In this document: positions 1 to 5,827 of the stretch, piece by piece
Layout of the letters: the number at the start of each line of letters is the position of its first letter
How positions within the stretch are numbered: position 1 is the stretch's first letter
Source of the DNA: 4572-123 sp964418755
Lineage (GTDB): Bacteria; Desulfobacterota; Desulfobacteria; Desulfobacterales; 4572-123
Length of the DNA: 14,216 bases
Assembly (NCBI GenBank): GCA_964418755.1
Contig: CAYQNS010000102.1
Coordinates: 1-14,216 of the forward strand
Direction: 5' to 3'
Program-made: the position numbers and the translations under genes
The notes under the pieces: generated by a model
Told to the model about the DNA's origin: nothing
The model's database searches: none
Seen by the model: the letters and a program-made list of their open reading frames with translations, nothing else

Positions 1-449
1 ATGCCAGGGGTGAATTTGCCAAAAGCCTGTGGACGGAAGTTCCGGCGTCCAGACTGAATCCCCGAATTAACGAAAAGATGTTGGAAGAAAATCGTCACTA
101 TCCTGAAATGGACGGTAAACTTATTTTTAAAATGGCACTCAGAAAACTTCCTGAAGTAACCAACGAGGTGCTTGAAAAAGCAGGTCTGACCCTGGATGAT
201 ATCGATCTTTTTATTCCGCATCAGGCCAATATGCGTATCAACCAGTTTTACCAGAAGACAATGAACATACCGGAAGGCAAGGTTTTTCATAATATCCAGC
301 GCTACGGCAACACCACCGCGGCCACCATTCCGCTGGCCATGGACGAAGCGCTTGAAATGAAGCTGATCGGCAAAGGGAGTACCCTTCTTTTTCTGGGTCT
401 GGGGGCGGGAGTGACCTGGGGCGCTGTTATTTATCGGTTCGCGAAATAA
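1..449 (+). CDS. fabH: 3-oxoacyl-ACP synthase III (FabH-like), 3' end, truncated by the window edge
   Basis: The reading frame is open from the first complete codon at position 3 and ends at TAA 447-449, so this is the C-terminal ~148 residues of a gene that begins before the window. KAS III enzymes start fatty acid synthesis by condensing an acyl-CoA with malonyl-ACP, using a Cys-His-Asn triad. The His lies in a His-Gln-Ala-Asn motif (His codon 219-221) and the Asn in a Tyr-Gly-Asn-Thr-Thr motif (Asn codon 309-311). The closing Gly-rich segment, Leu-Gly-Leu-Gly-Ala-Gly, is also typical. The Cys would be upstream, outside the window. A FabH-related ketoacyl synthase with another role (secondary lipid or polyketide) cannot be excluded from this fragment. 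The gene converges on pgi with a 39-bp gap. Confidence 0.9.
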   Translation, partial: ARGEFAKSLWTEVPASRLNPRINEKMLEENRHYPEMDGKLIFKMALRKLPEVTNEVLEKAGLTLDDIDLFIPHQANMRINQFYQKTMNIPEGKVFHNIQRYGNTTAATIPLAMDEALEMKLIGKGSTLLFLGLGAGVTWGAVIYRFAK

Positions 450-469
450 AAAAAGGGAATTTGAACATC

Positions 470-487
470 TGAACGGTTTGCCGTTTA
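470..487. terminator. Weak convergent hairpin between fabH and pgi
   Basis: A 7-bp stem with one G-T pair (470-476 with 481-487) and a 4-nt loop TTTG lies between the two convergent stop codons. An A-run (444-454) lies upstream on the + strand and reads as a T-run on the minus strand, though it is not tightly adjacent. A shared weak terminator is an inference. Confidence 0.35.
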
Positions 488-488
488 T

Positions 489-2108
489 TTATTCGGGAAT
501 TTTGCCGGAAAACAGCATATCAAGATAGAATTCATCCGATATCTCCAGTTTTTTGCCGTGGTGACCGTCATCCCTGTTGCGGGCGGCCATGTGGCGGCGG
601 ATATCTGATGCCATGGTTTTGCCCAGCTCGACACCGAACTGATCAAAGGGATTGATGTCCCATATAAACGCTTCAAATATGGTGCGGGCCTCATAAAAGG
701 ACAGCAGCCGACCGATGTTTCGCGGCCCGAGGTCGTTTAAGATGATCGTTGATGAAGGACGATTGCCGGGAAAATATCCGGCCCCGTCGCTGTCATTTTT
801 TCCCCTTGCCAGGGCCATGGGCTGAGCAATCAGGTTGGCCCAGAGTTCCTGGTGATTGGTGACTCCTTTGGATTGGTTTTGATATTGCGGGTAACCCGAA
901 TTGACAACACCGATAAAATCAATGGGAAACCCCCGGCCCTGGTGGGCCAGTTGAAAAAAGGAATGCTGGGCATCAGTACCGGGCTCACCGAAAATAATGA
1001 CACCGGAATCTTTTTCCAGGAATTCTCCCCTGCGGTCAACATATTTGCCGTTGCTTTCCATGTTGAGTTGCTGGATATGAGCAGCCAGTCTGGCCAGGGG
1101 TGCGGCATAAGGAATAATTGCCTGGGCCGGATAGTTCAGGAAATTGTTGTTCCATACTGAAATAAGGGCGGCCAGGAGAGGCAGATTTTTTTGCGGTATT
1201 GTTGCAGCGGCATGGATATCCATCTCCTCTGCGCCTTTAAGAAATTTTTCAAAATTTTCATATCCCAGATACAGGCTTAAGGGCACGCCGCCGACGGCTG
1301 AAGTAACGCTGTATCGGCCACCGATAAAATCAAACATATGAAATGATTGAATTACCGGGGCTTCCGGATCATCGCCCGGGCTGCCTTTTCCGGTAATATT
1401 TATGAAATGTTTGGCAGGATCGAGTCCCTGCTCTTGCATAAAGGCACGGGCCTGAGCGGCGTTGGCCAAGGTTTCGGCGGTTGTAAAGCTTTTGGAGATA
1501 ACAATCCAGAGAGTAGTTTCAGGATCAATGGCCTCTGCTATGGCTCCGAAATTATGGATATCCACGTTGGAAAGATAGTGCAGGCCTATCTGATTCAGCG
1601 CTATTTCCTGTAATGCTGTGGAAACAAATTCTGTGCCCAGACAAGAGCCGCCGATCCCGATGACCACCGCATGTTTAAAAGACTTTCCGCTTGAGCCGGT
1701 GATTTCGCCCGAAAGAATTCGGGAGGTAAAAGTTTTGATCTTTTCACGCACAGCCCTGATTTCCGGCATCACATCCACGCCATCCACAAAAACAGGCGTT
1801 TTTGAAAAAAAACGGGCAGCTGTATGCAGTGCGGCCCTGTTTTCCGTGTTGTTGATTTTTTGTCCGCTGACCATGTCATTGAACCGTTTTACTATTTTTC
1901 CCTCTTTTGCCAGGTCAAGCAGGATCAAAAGTGCTTTTGGGTCGAGCCGTTGACGGGAGTAGTCAAAAAAAATACCCGCACCGGTCAATGAAAAATTTTT
2001 TATGCGATTTTCTGCAAAGACAAGGTGTTTAAGATGATTTTCAGGGCGATTTATGATTTCGGCATGTTTTAAAAGCCGTTTCCATACCGGCAGTTCATTG
2101 GGCTGCAT
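489..2108 (-). CDS. pgi: Glucose-6-phosphate isomerase
   Basis: Interconverts glucose-6-phosphate and fructose-6-phosphate in the cytoplasm (glycolysis/gluconeogenesis). The 539-residue length fits the large bacterial/eukaryotic PGI type. A sugar-phosphate-binding Gly-Ile-Gly-Gly-Ser segment is at residues 151-155. PGI signature 1 surrounds Gly-Gly-Arg-Tyr-Ser (263-267). The catalytic-base Glu is in Met-Glu-Ser-Asn-Gly-Lys (E351), the ring-opening His is H382, and signature 2 (Phe-Asp-Gln-Phe-Gly-Val-Glu-Leu-Gly-Lys) ends at the catalytic K497. All expected active-site positions are present. The ATG at 2106-2108 has a GGAGG at 2114-2118 with 5-nt spacing. It starts 29 bp after the stop of the cyclase gene on the same strand, so the two are probably co-transcribed. 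No break or unusual feature is seen. Confidence 0.98.
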   Translation of the reverse strand: MQPNELPVWKRLLKHAEIINRPENHLKHLVFAENRIKNFSLTGAGIFFDYSRQRLDPKALLILLDLAKEGKIVKRFNDMVSGQKINNTENRAALHTAARFFSKTPVFVDGVDVMPEIRAVREKIKTFTSRILSGEITGSSGKSFKHAVVIGIGGSCLGTEFVSTALQEIALNQIGLHYLSNVDIHNFGAIAEAIDPETTLWIVISKSFTTAETLANAAQARAFMQEQGLDPAKHFINITGKGSPGDDPEAPVIQSFHMFDFIGGRYSVTSAVGGVPLSLYLGYENFEKFLKGAEEMDIHAAATIPQKNLPLLAALISVWNNNFLNYPAQAIIPYAAPLARLAAHIQQLNMESNGKYVDRRGEFLEKDSGVIIFGEPGTDAQHSFFQLAHQGRGFPIDFIGVVNSGYPQYQNQSKGVTNHQELWANLIAQPMALARGKNDSDGAGYFPGNRPSSTIILNDLGPRNIGRLLSFYEARTIFEAFIWDINPFDQFGVELGKTMASDIRRHMAARNRDDGHHGKKLEISDEFYLDMLFSGKIPE

Positions 2109-2137
2109 TTTGGCCTCCGACTAGAATAAATTAATCT

Positions 2138-4090
2138 TTAATCCATCACCCTTATGAGTGCGTTTACAACGTTGGGATCAAAAAGCCCTTTATCAACACA
2201 TTTAAGCAATTCCTCCAGCGCCACATGCCGATCCCATTTCTCGCGATAAGGCCGCCATGATGTCAATGCATCATATGTATCTACTACTGCAATAACTCTT
2301 GATCCTATCGGTATATCATCCCCCCGTAGTCCATTTGGATATCCCGACCCATTAAAGTTTTCATGGCTGTGGCGTATTGTTTTCAGCATCAGTTCGGAAG
2401 TATATCCCAGGTCTTCAAGAATTCGCTCGCCTTCGGCGGGATGCTGCTGTATTTTTTTTATTTCAACGGAGCTGAGGCTGCCCATGCGGTTGAGAAGATG
2501 ATGGGGTATAATCTTTTTCCCGACATCCGCTACAAAGCCACTGTTTAAAATTTCTTTGCTTTCTTTTTCCGATATCCCCAACTCGGTGGCAACTGCATAG
2601 GACAACAGGGCGACCACTTTGGAATGTCCGATGCATCCATCCAGGGCCTCCACCGACATGATGATATCCACCGGCATTGCAATGAGTTCTTCCACATGGG
2701 GGTATTTGCCAAGAAAGGAGGTGGGAAATTTTTCACGATCCAGCAGGACATCCTTAATGCCGATCACCTCATAAGCGGCGATACGTTTTTTTCGCCCCCT
2801 GACCCTTATCCCGTCACTTGCGCTCCGTTTTATCGTGGCTTCGGCAAATGCGACCTTCAGCTCTGTGTTCTCCGGCTGCATAAGCAATGCCTGTTCAAAA
2901 TAATACATCGCATCGTGGGGTTCGTTAATAGACATATGCAGTCGGCCGATTTTATAAAAAAGATCTGCCCGCGTATCCGAGTTTGTAGCAAGATTGAGTT
3001 TGCGATGCAATTCATCAAGATTGGCTTCCATTTTTTCATCAACGGTTTCAAACTGGGATATATCTTTTTTAAGCCGAACATCAATAAAGCGGTCGATTCC
3101 CTGCCGGGTAAACTCATCAATCAGAACCAATCCCGGGGGACATGATTTCTCAATGCGTGAAGCCAGATTGACCACATCTCCAATGGTAGTGTAGGCTTGG
3201 CGACGGGAGCCGATGATCCCCATAACCACCGGACCGGATGCAATGCCGATGCGCATTTGCCAGGGATAATCGAGGCTGGTGAGTTTTTCCTGCATTTTGA
3301 TTGCCGCCATAACTGCAAGCAGTCTGTAATTTTCATAATCCAGCGGGGCTCCGAATTCGCACATGATTCCATCCCCAAGATATTTGTCGATGTGTGCATG
3401 ATAATCAAGCATGACCGGTTCCATACAGCTTAAATAGCTGTTTAGATCCTGGACAACAATTTCAGGACTGCGATCTTCCGAATAGCCGGTAAAGCCGACA
3501 AGATCTGAAAACATGACACTGATTTTACGCTTTTCACTGCGCAGACGCCCCTCGATTAACAATTGTGCGACTTTGGCATCCATGGTCGAGTACAGTGTTT
3601 TTTCTAATTTAACCTTCAACGATTCAAAGGATTGGCTCGACTTTTCAAGTTCTTCGGTACGCTTTTTGAGTTTATTATCGAAATTTTCTTTGTAATTGCC
3701 GATAATTTTATCGGCCTCGTCAAGATTTTTTCGATACAGGAGAAGCTGCTGTTTGAAATAACCGGTTTTGCTGATGGAAATACCGACAAGAATTAAAAAT
3801 CCGCCCCACACTAGAATATGCAGGTACCAGTTCAGACTGCTGTTTATTGCCGTATCAAAGCCGTGTGCCATGACGCAGTAAAGAGTAACCACCACTACAC
3901 ACAAAAGAGATGTCGCGATGGCGGGGCGCGGCCCCAAAAAATAGCCGGACAGCATTACCGGTAAAAAATAAAAATATAAAAAGGTGGCATGGGTGTGAAT
4001 ATGATAATTTATAAAAAAGAAAGCCGTTAGAATGACTGCAATGGCGATGATTTCAAAATTATTCAATACAAACGTTTTTATTTTTTTCAC
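2138..4090 (-). CDS. Membrane class III adenylate cyclase with TPR and degenerate HD-GYP domains
   Basis: Numbering is from the GTG at 4088-4090. I chose it because GAGAGG precedes it (4095-4100), whereas the ATG at 4111 (7 codons longer) has no visible Shine-Dalgarno. Residues ~10-105 hold about four hydrophobic segments, and ~115-170 look like a coiled coil. Residues ~185-335 are a class III nucleotidyl cyclase domain with metal Asp D196 and D240, ATP-selecting Lys K236 and Asp D305, and the Asn/Arg pair N308 and R312. This predicts cAMP synthesis. Residues ~375-420 resemble a TPR. Residues ~470-650 are HD-GYP-like: H489, Gly-Lys 524-525, His-Pro 550-551, Gly-Tyr-Pro 583-585 and D604 are kept. 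The HD dyad itself reads Ala-Asp (521-522), and the usual His-His-Glu reads Ser-His-Glu (575-577). The phosphodiesterase is therefore probably inactive or altered. It lies upstream of pgi on the same strand and diverges from the aro operon. Confidence 0.92.
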   Translation of the reverse strand: MKKIKTFVLNNFEIIAIAVILTAFFFINYHIHTHATFLYFYFLPVMLSGYFLGPRPAIATSLLCVVVVTLYCVMAHGFDTAINSSLNWYLHILVWGGFLILVGISISKTGYFKQQLLLYRKNLDEADKIIGNYKENFDNKLKKRTEELEKSSQSFESLKVKLEKTLYSTMDAKVAQLLIEGRLRSEKRKISVMFSDLVGFTGYSEDRSPEIVVQDLNSYLSCMEPVMLDYHAHIDKYLGDGIMCEFGAPLDYENYRLLAVMAAIKMQEKLTSLDYPWQMRIGIASGPVVMGIIGSRRQAYTTIGDVVNLASRIEKSCPPGLVLIDEFTRQGIDRFIDVRLKKDISQFETVDEKMEANLDELHRKLNLATNSDTRADLFYKIGRLHMSINEPHDAMYYFEQALLMQPENTELKVAFAEATIKRSASDGIRVRGRKKRIAAYEVIGIKDVLLDREKFPTSFLGKYPHVEELIAMPVDIIMSVEALDGCIGHSKVVALLSYAVATELGISEKESKEILNSGFVADVGKKIIPHHLLNRMGSLSSVEIKKIQQHPAEGERILEDLGYTSELMLKTIRHSHENFNGSGYPNGLRGDDIPIGSRVIAVVDTYDALTSWRPYREKWDRHVALEELLKCVDKGLFDPNVVNALIRVMD

Positions 4091-4158
4091 ACAACCTCTC
4101 TGTCTGATCATCGTTAGTTTGAACAGGTTGTCGGCAAAATTTATCCCGAATGTACAGG

Positions 4159-4187
4159 AAGATAAAAAAAAACCATTAAAAGGTCAA
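4159..4187 (-). promoter_or_regulatory. Candidate sigma-70-type promoter for the cyclase/HD-GYP-pgi unit
   Basis: On the minus strand TTGACC (4182-4187) is followed after 17 bp by TATCTT (4159-4164). The match is 5/6 at -35 and 4/6 at -10. It would start transcription near 4152, about 60 nt before the GTG start. The spacer contains a long T-run. This is a pattern match only. Confidence 0.4.
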
Positions 4188-4234
4188 GAAGTATAAAAAC
4201 AGGTAACCCCGGAAAAATCGGTGCTGTTGAAAAA

Positions 4235-4244
4235 GGCGTACGCC
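4235..4244. repeat. Perfect 10-bp palindrome in the divergent promoter region
   Basis: GGCGTACGCC is its own reverse complement and is G+C-rich within an AT-rich stretch. It lies about 48 bp upstream of the minus-strand -35 candidate and about 110 bp upstream of the aro -35 candidate. It could be an operator; no regulator family is recognised. Confidence 0.4.
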
Positions 4245-4259
4245 GCAAATAACAAATTC

Positions 4260-4335
4260 CAAATAAATCACAAATTGAAAGCACCTGATTTCAATAGCTG
4301 AAGTGGTTTGCCATTGGATTATTGTGATTTGTTTG
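4260..4335. repeat. Branched inverted repeat (possible three-way-junction RNA or DNA element)
   Basis: The outer arms 4260-4273 and 4322-4335 pair over 14 bp with a single G-T wobble. Directly inside, 4274-4280 pairs with 4289-4295 (7 bp, 8-nt loop). A third small helix, 4302-4306 with 4311-4315 (5 bp with one G-T wobble, TTTG loop), completes a possible three-way junction. It sits upstream of the aro -35 box, so it would not be in the aro leader if the proposed promoter is right. I recognise no known RNA family. A structured RNA, a small palindromic repeat or a protein-binding region are all possible. Confidence 0.45.
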
Positions 4336-4356
4336 CTAATGCATGAAAAATAAAAC

Positions 4357-4385
4357 TTGACATTAATGTCTACTTATCATAAGAA
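4357..4385 (+). promoter_or_regulatory. Candidate aro operon promoter with an overlapping 12-bp palindromic operator
   Basis: A perfect -35 hexamer TTGACA lies at 4357-4362. Weak -10 choices are CATAAG at 4378-4383 (15-bp spacer) or TAAGAA at 4380-4385 (17-bp spacer). The -35 box is overlapped by a perfect 12-bp palindrome, GACATTAATGTC (4359-4370), placed where a repressor could block polymerase. Transcription from here would begin about 30 nt before the leader peptide start, the short untranslated lead expected of an attenuator. It does not match the TyrR box or the trp operator as I know them. Confidence 0.55.
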
Positions 4386-4421
4386 ATTTCGAACTTCACT
4401 CTATGAGGGTTTCTATACAAA

Positions 4422-4505
4422 ATGACATTTAACAACTCAGACACCTATTCGGGTTATTTTTTTTGGTACTATTATTCCGGTACCGGTCTGTCTGGGGTGC
4501 GCTGA
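4422..4505 (+). CDS. Aromatic amino acid leader peptide (attenuator)
   Basis: This is a 27-codon ORF from ATG 4422-4424 to TGA 4503-4505. A GAGGG at 4405-4409 lies 12 nt upstream, a rather long spacing. An in-frame TGA at 4404-4406 excludes an earlier start. Residues 12-18 are Tyr-Phe-Phe-Trp-Tyr-Tyr-Tyr (codons 4455-4475), and Phe3 and Tyr9 are also aromatic, giving 9 of 27. Such a run is the hallmark of leader peptides in ribosome-mediated attenuation, where shortage of a charged tRNA stalls the ribosome. It precedes overlapping terminator and antiterminator helices and the pheA-aro-tyrA operon. The mix of Phe, Trp and Tyr codons suggests sensing of all three end products. The peptide itself probably has no other function. 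Confidence 0.88.
   Translation: MTFNNSDTYSGYFFWYYYSGTGLSGVR
4465..4484 (+). promoter_or_regulatory. Leader pause-type hairpin over the aromatic codons
   Basis: GGTAC (4465-4469) pairs with GTACC (4480-4484) around a 10-nt loop, and two G-T pairs can extend it outward (4463-4464 with 4485-4486). It overlaps the Trp and Tyr codons of the leader peptide. It occupies the place of the 1:2 pause hairpin in classical trp-type attenuators and competes at its 3' edge with the antiterminator's 5' arm. Confidence 0.5.
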
Positions 4506-4549
4506 GGAAGTTTTCATTTTTTCAAATGCACAAAAGCTGCGGGCAGACC
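4485..4549 (+). promoter_or_regulatory. Antiterminator helix of the aro leader
   Basis: The arms 4485-4494 and 4540-4549 pair over 10 bp with two G-T wobbles. They enclose 4497-4500 with 4528-4531 (4 bp) and 4503-4509 with 4518-4524 (7 bp with two G-T wobbles). The 5' arm begins 10 nt after the last aromatic codon. It would stay largely free when a ribosome stalls in the codon run and be covered when the ribosome reaches the stop codon at 4503. The 3' arm overlaps the 5' arm of terminator 1 (4532-4544), so the two helices exclude each other. No RNA folding was run; the pairing was read by eye. Confidence 0.72.
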
Positions 4550-4574
4550 AAAAGCCCTCGGCTTTTTTTATTTT
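4532..4574 (+). terminator. Terminator 1 of the aro attenuator
   Basis: The arms 4532-4544 and 4554-4566 pair at 12 of 13 positions (one C/T mismatch, one G-T wobble) around a 9-nt loop. The 3' arm merges into the T-run TTTTTTTATTTT (4563-4574). This is a good intrinsic terminator ahead of pheA. Its 5' arm is shared with the antiterminator, as expected for regulated termination. Confidence 0.78.
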
Positions 4575-4589
4575 CGCAAGCCGCCGGGC
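4554..4589 (+). promoter_or_regulatory. Second antiterminator (terminator 1 3' arm with terminator 2 5' arm)
   Basis: CGGCTT (4559-4564) pairs with AAGCCG (4578-4583), and GCCC (4554-4557) pairs with GGGC (4586-4589). That gives 10 Watson-Crick pairs broken by a 1x2 internal loop, with a 13-nt T-rich hairpin loop. The 3' arm of terminator 1 is free only when terminator 1 has not formed. This pairing would then block terminator 2, so both terminators would be relieved together. This is an inference from complementarity. Confidence 0.6.
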
Positions 4590-4613
4590 ATCAGAGCCAC
4601 CGCGGCTTTTTTT
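4578..4613 (+). terminator. Terminator 2 of the aro attenuator
   Basis: AAGCCGC (4578-4584) pairs with GCGGCTT (4602-4608). An inner GGC/GCC helix (4587-4589 with 4596-4598) closes a 6-nt loop. The stem runs into seven T residues (4607-4613). It is a convincing intrinsic terminator between the leader peptide and pheA, and probably a second, fail-safe stage. Confidence 0.75.
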
Positions 4614-4633
4614 GTTCCTCAAAAGGATTTGTT

Positions 4634-4723
4634 ATGACCCTGCAGGGGAAAAATCAGAATGGAACGGTAATCAACCGAAGCATCGGTAAATGCGTGTTTG
4701 TTCCCAAGGGAAAAATAGTATAG
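4634..4723 (+). CDS. 29-residue small ORF just upstream of pheA, unknown
   Basis: An ATG at 4634 is preceded by AAAAGGA (4621-4626... spacing about 7 nt) and read to TAG 4721-4723, giving 29 residues rich in Lys, Asn, Gln and Val. I recognise no family. It lies downstream of terminator 2, so it would be made only on read-through. It ends 6 nt before the pheA ATG, and its stop codon overlaps the pheA Shine-Dalgarno region. This suggests translational coupling of pheA or a second translated leader element. Its first codons include a perfect 10-bp palindrome (4638-4647). It may be real but non-functional as a protein. Confidence 0.45.
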   Translation: MTLQGKNQNGTVINRSIGKCVFVPKGKIV

Positions 4724-4729
4724 GATATC

Positions 4730-5827
4730 ATGACATCAAATATGACTGCCGAAACAAAACAGATCAGGGCACTGCGGGATTCTATTGACAGGATCGATGA
4801 CAGAATTGTCCAACTGATCAACCAGCGTCTTGATTTTGCCGTGAGTATCGGCAAAATCAAGACGCTGGGCAATTTGCCGATTGCAAACCCAAAACGCGAG
4901 AGCGCCCTGTACAGCCGATTGAAAACAGTCAATGAAGGACCTTTGAATGACACCGTGCTGCACTATATATTCAGTGAAATCATAGCCGCCGCACGCGAAT
5001 TACAATCTCCCCGTCGGGTATGCTACCTGGGACCGGAAGCTACTTTTACCCATATTGCGGCCCTGAATCATTTCGGGCGCACGGCAAATTTGTCTTCACA
5101 GCCAAGTATTCGTGATGTTTTTACTCAGGTGGAAAAAGGTGCTTTCCATTATGGGGTGGTGCCGGTGGAAAATTCAATTGAAGGGGCTGTCAACCATACC
5201 CTGGATCTTTTTTTTGAATCCGATTTAAAAATATGCGCGGAAGTTTATCTTTCCATATCCCATGACCTGCTGACACATTCCGATTCTCTGGAAAAGATAG
5301 AAATTGTTTACTCTCATCCGCATGCTTTTGCCCAGTGCCGACAGTGGCTGCGAAAAAATCTGCCCAATGCGGCCCTTAAAGAATGCAGATCAACTGCCAG
5401 TGCCGCGCAAAAAGCGTCCCATAACCCGGATACAGCGGCCATTGCCGGAAGCAAGGCCGCGCATCTATACAATTTATTCCCCATCGTATCGGGCATTGAA
5501 GATGTTGCCAGAAATACAACCCGTTTTCTGATCATCGGGAGAGATACACCAGCGCCTACCACAGACGACAAAACCTCGCTCATGTTCGTCACCGCTCATG
5601 TCCCCGGTGCTTTGAACCTTGCTTTGGCGCCCATTGCCGAATCCGGCATTAACATGGTTAAACTCGAATCGAGACCTGTAAAATATGAAAACTGGAGTTA
5701 TTTTTTCATCGTTGATCTTGAAGGTCATAAGGATGATCCCAACATGCAAAAGGCCGTACAAAAAATGACATCATGCTGCCTTTATCTGAAATGGCTGGGA
5801 TCGTATTCCAGGGCGACGGGGAAATAA
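4730..5827 (+). CDS. pheA: Bifunctional chorismate mutase / prephenate dehydratase (P-protein)
   Basis: Converts chorismate to prephenate and then to phenylpyruvate, the precursor of phenylalanine. Residues ~10-93 are an AroQ-type chorismate mutase: a helical domain starting Leu-Arg-Asp-Ser-Ile-Asp-Arg-Ile-Asp, with Lys/Arg residues of the active site. Residues ~96-270 are the prephenate dehydratase domain, ending in the Thr-Arg-Phe catalytic motif (264-266). Residues ~282-358 are an ACT domain with Pro-Gly-Ala-Leu (292-295) and Glu-Ser-Arg-Pro (313-316), the motifs that bind Phe for feedback inhibition. The length (365) is normal for the fusion. The ATG at 4730 has AGGA at 4722-4725; an in-frame ATG at 4742 is less well placed. 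It is the first enzyme gene of the operon, and its stop overlaps the aroE start by one base. Confidence 0.97.
   Translation: MTSNMTAETKQIRALRDSIDRIDDRIVQLINQRLDFAVSIGKIKTLGNLPIANPKRESALYSRLKTVNEGPLNDTVLHYIFSEIIAAARELQSPRRVCYLGPEATFTHIAALNHFGRTANLSSQPSIRDVFTQVEKGAFHYGVVPVENSIEGAVNHTLDLFFESDLKICAEVYLSISHDLLTHSDSLEKIEIVYSHPHAFAQCRQWLRKNLPNAALKECRSTASAAQKASHNPDTAAIAGSKAAHLYNLFPIVSGIEDVARNTTRFLIIGRDTPAPTTDDKTSLMFVTAHVPGALNLALAPIAESGINMVKLESRPVKYENWSYFFIVDLEGHKDDPNMQKAVQKMTSCCLYLKWLGSYSRATGK

Larger units (their letters stand above)
4112..4356. other. Noncoding divergent region
   Basis: No credible coding frame is seen between the cyclase/HD-GYP gene and the aro promoter. The stretch is AT-rich. 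It holds the minus-strand promoter candidate, a G+C-rich 10-bp palindrome and the branched inverted repeat listed separately. Confidence 0.6.

Noticed and set aside
830..1108. Several long open frames antisense to or overlapping pgi, aroC and the cyclase genes
   Set aside because: They are shadow frames inside well-supported genes, with unnatural composition and no ribosome-binding sites.
4268..4327. A CRP/cAMP receptor site made from TCACA and TGTGA near a cyclase gene
   Set aside because: The half sites are in the wrong order (TCACA first) and about 50 bp apart; a CRP site is TGTGA-N6-TCACA. They are explained as arms of the inverted repeat.
4403..4432. A 9-codon ORF starting ATG 4403 and overlapping the leader peptide start
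   Set aside because: It has no aromatic codon run, and its ATG lies inside the sequence that serves as the Shine-Dalgarno of the leader peptide. Probably chance.
4591..4613. A T-box riboswitch suggested by CCACCGCGG before a T-run
   Set aside because: The conserved T-box core (GGTGG-N-ACCGCG) and a specifier stem are absent, while an aromatic leader peptide and matching helices explain the region.
4463..4723. An 86-residue open frame upstream of pheA
   Set aside because: Its first half runs through the terminator and antiterminator segments and overlaps the leader peptide in another frame. Its start has no Shine-Dalgarno. Only the last 29 codons, from ATG 4634 with its own ribosome-binding site, are kept.
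5773..5826. An 18-residue N-terminal extension of aroE to ATG 5773
   Set aside because: It lies inside the pheA coding region and has no family support. ATG 5827 overlaps the pheA stop and gives the normal AroE length.
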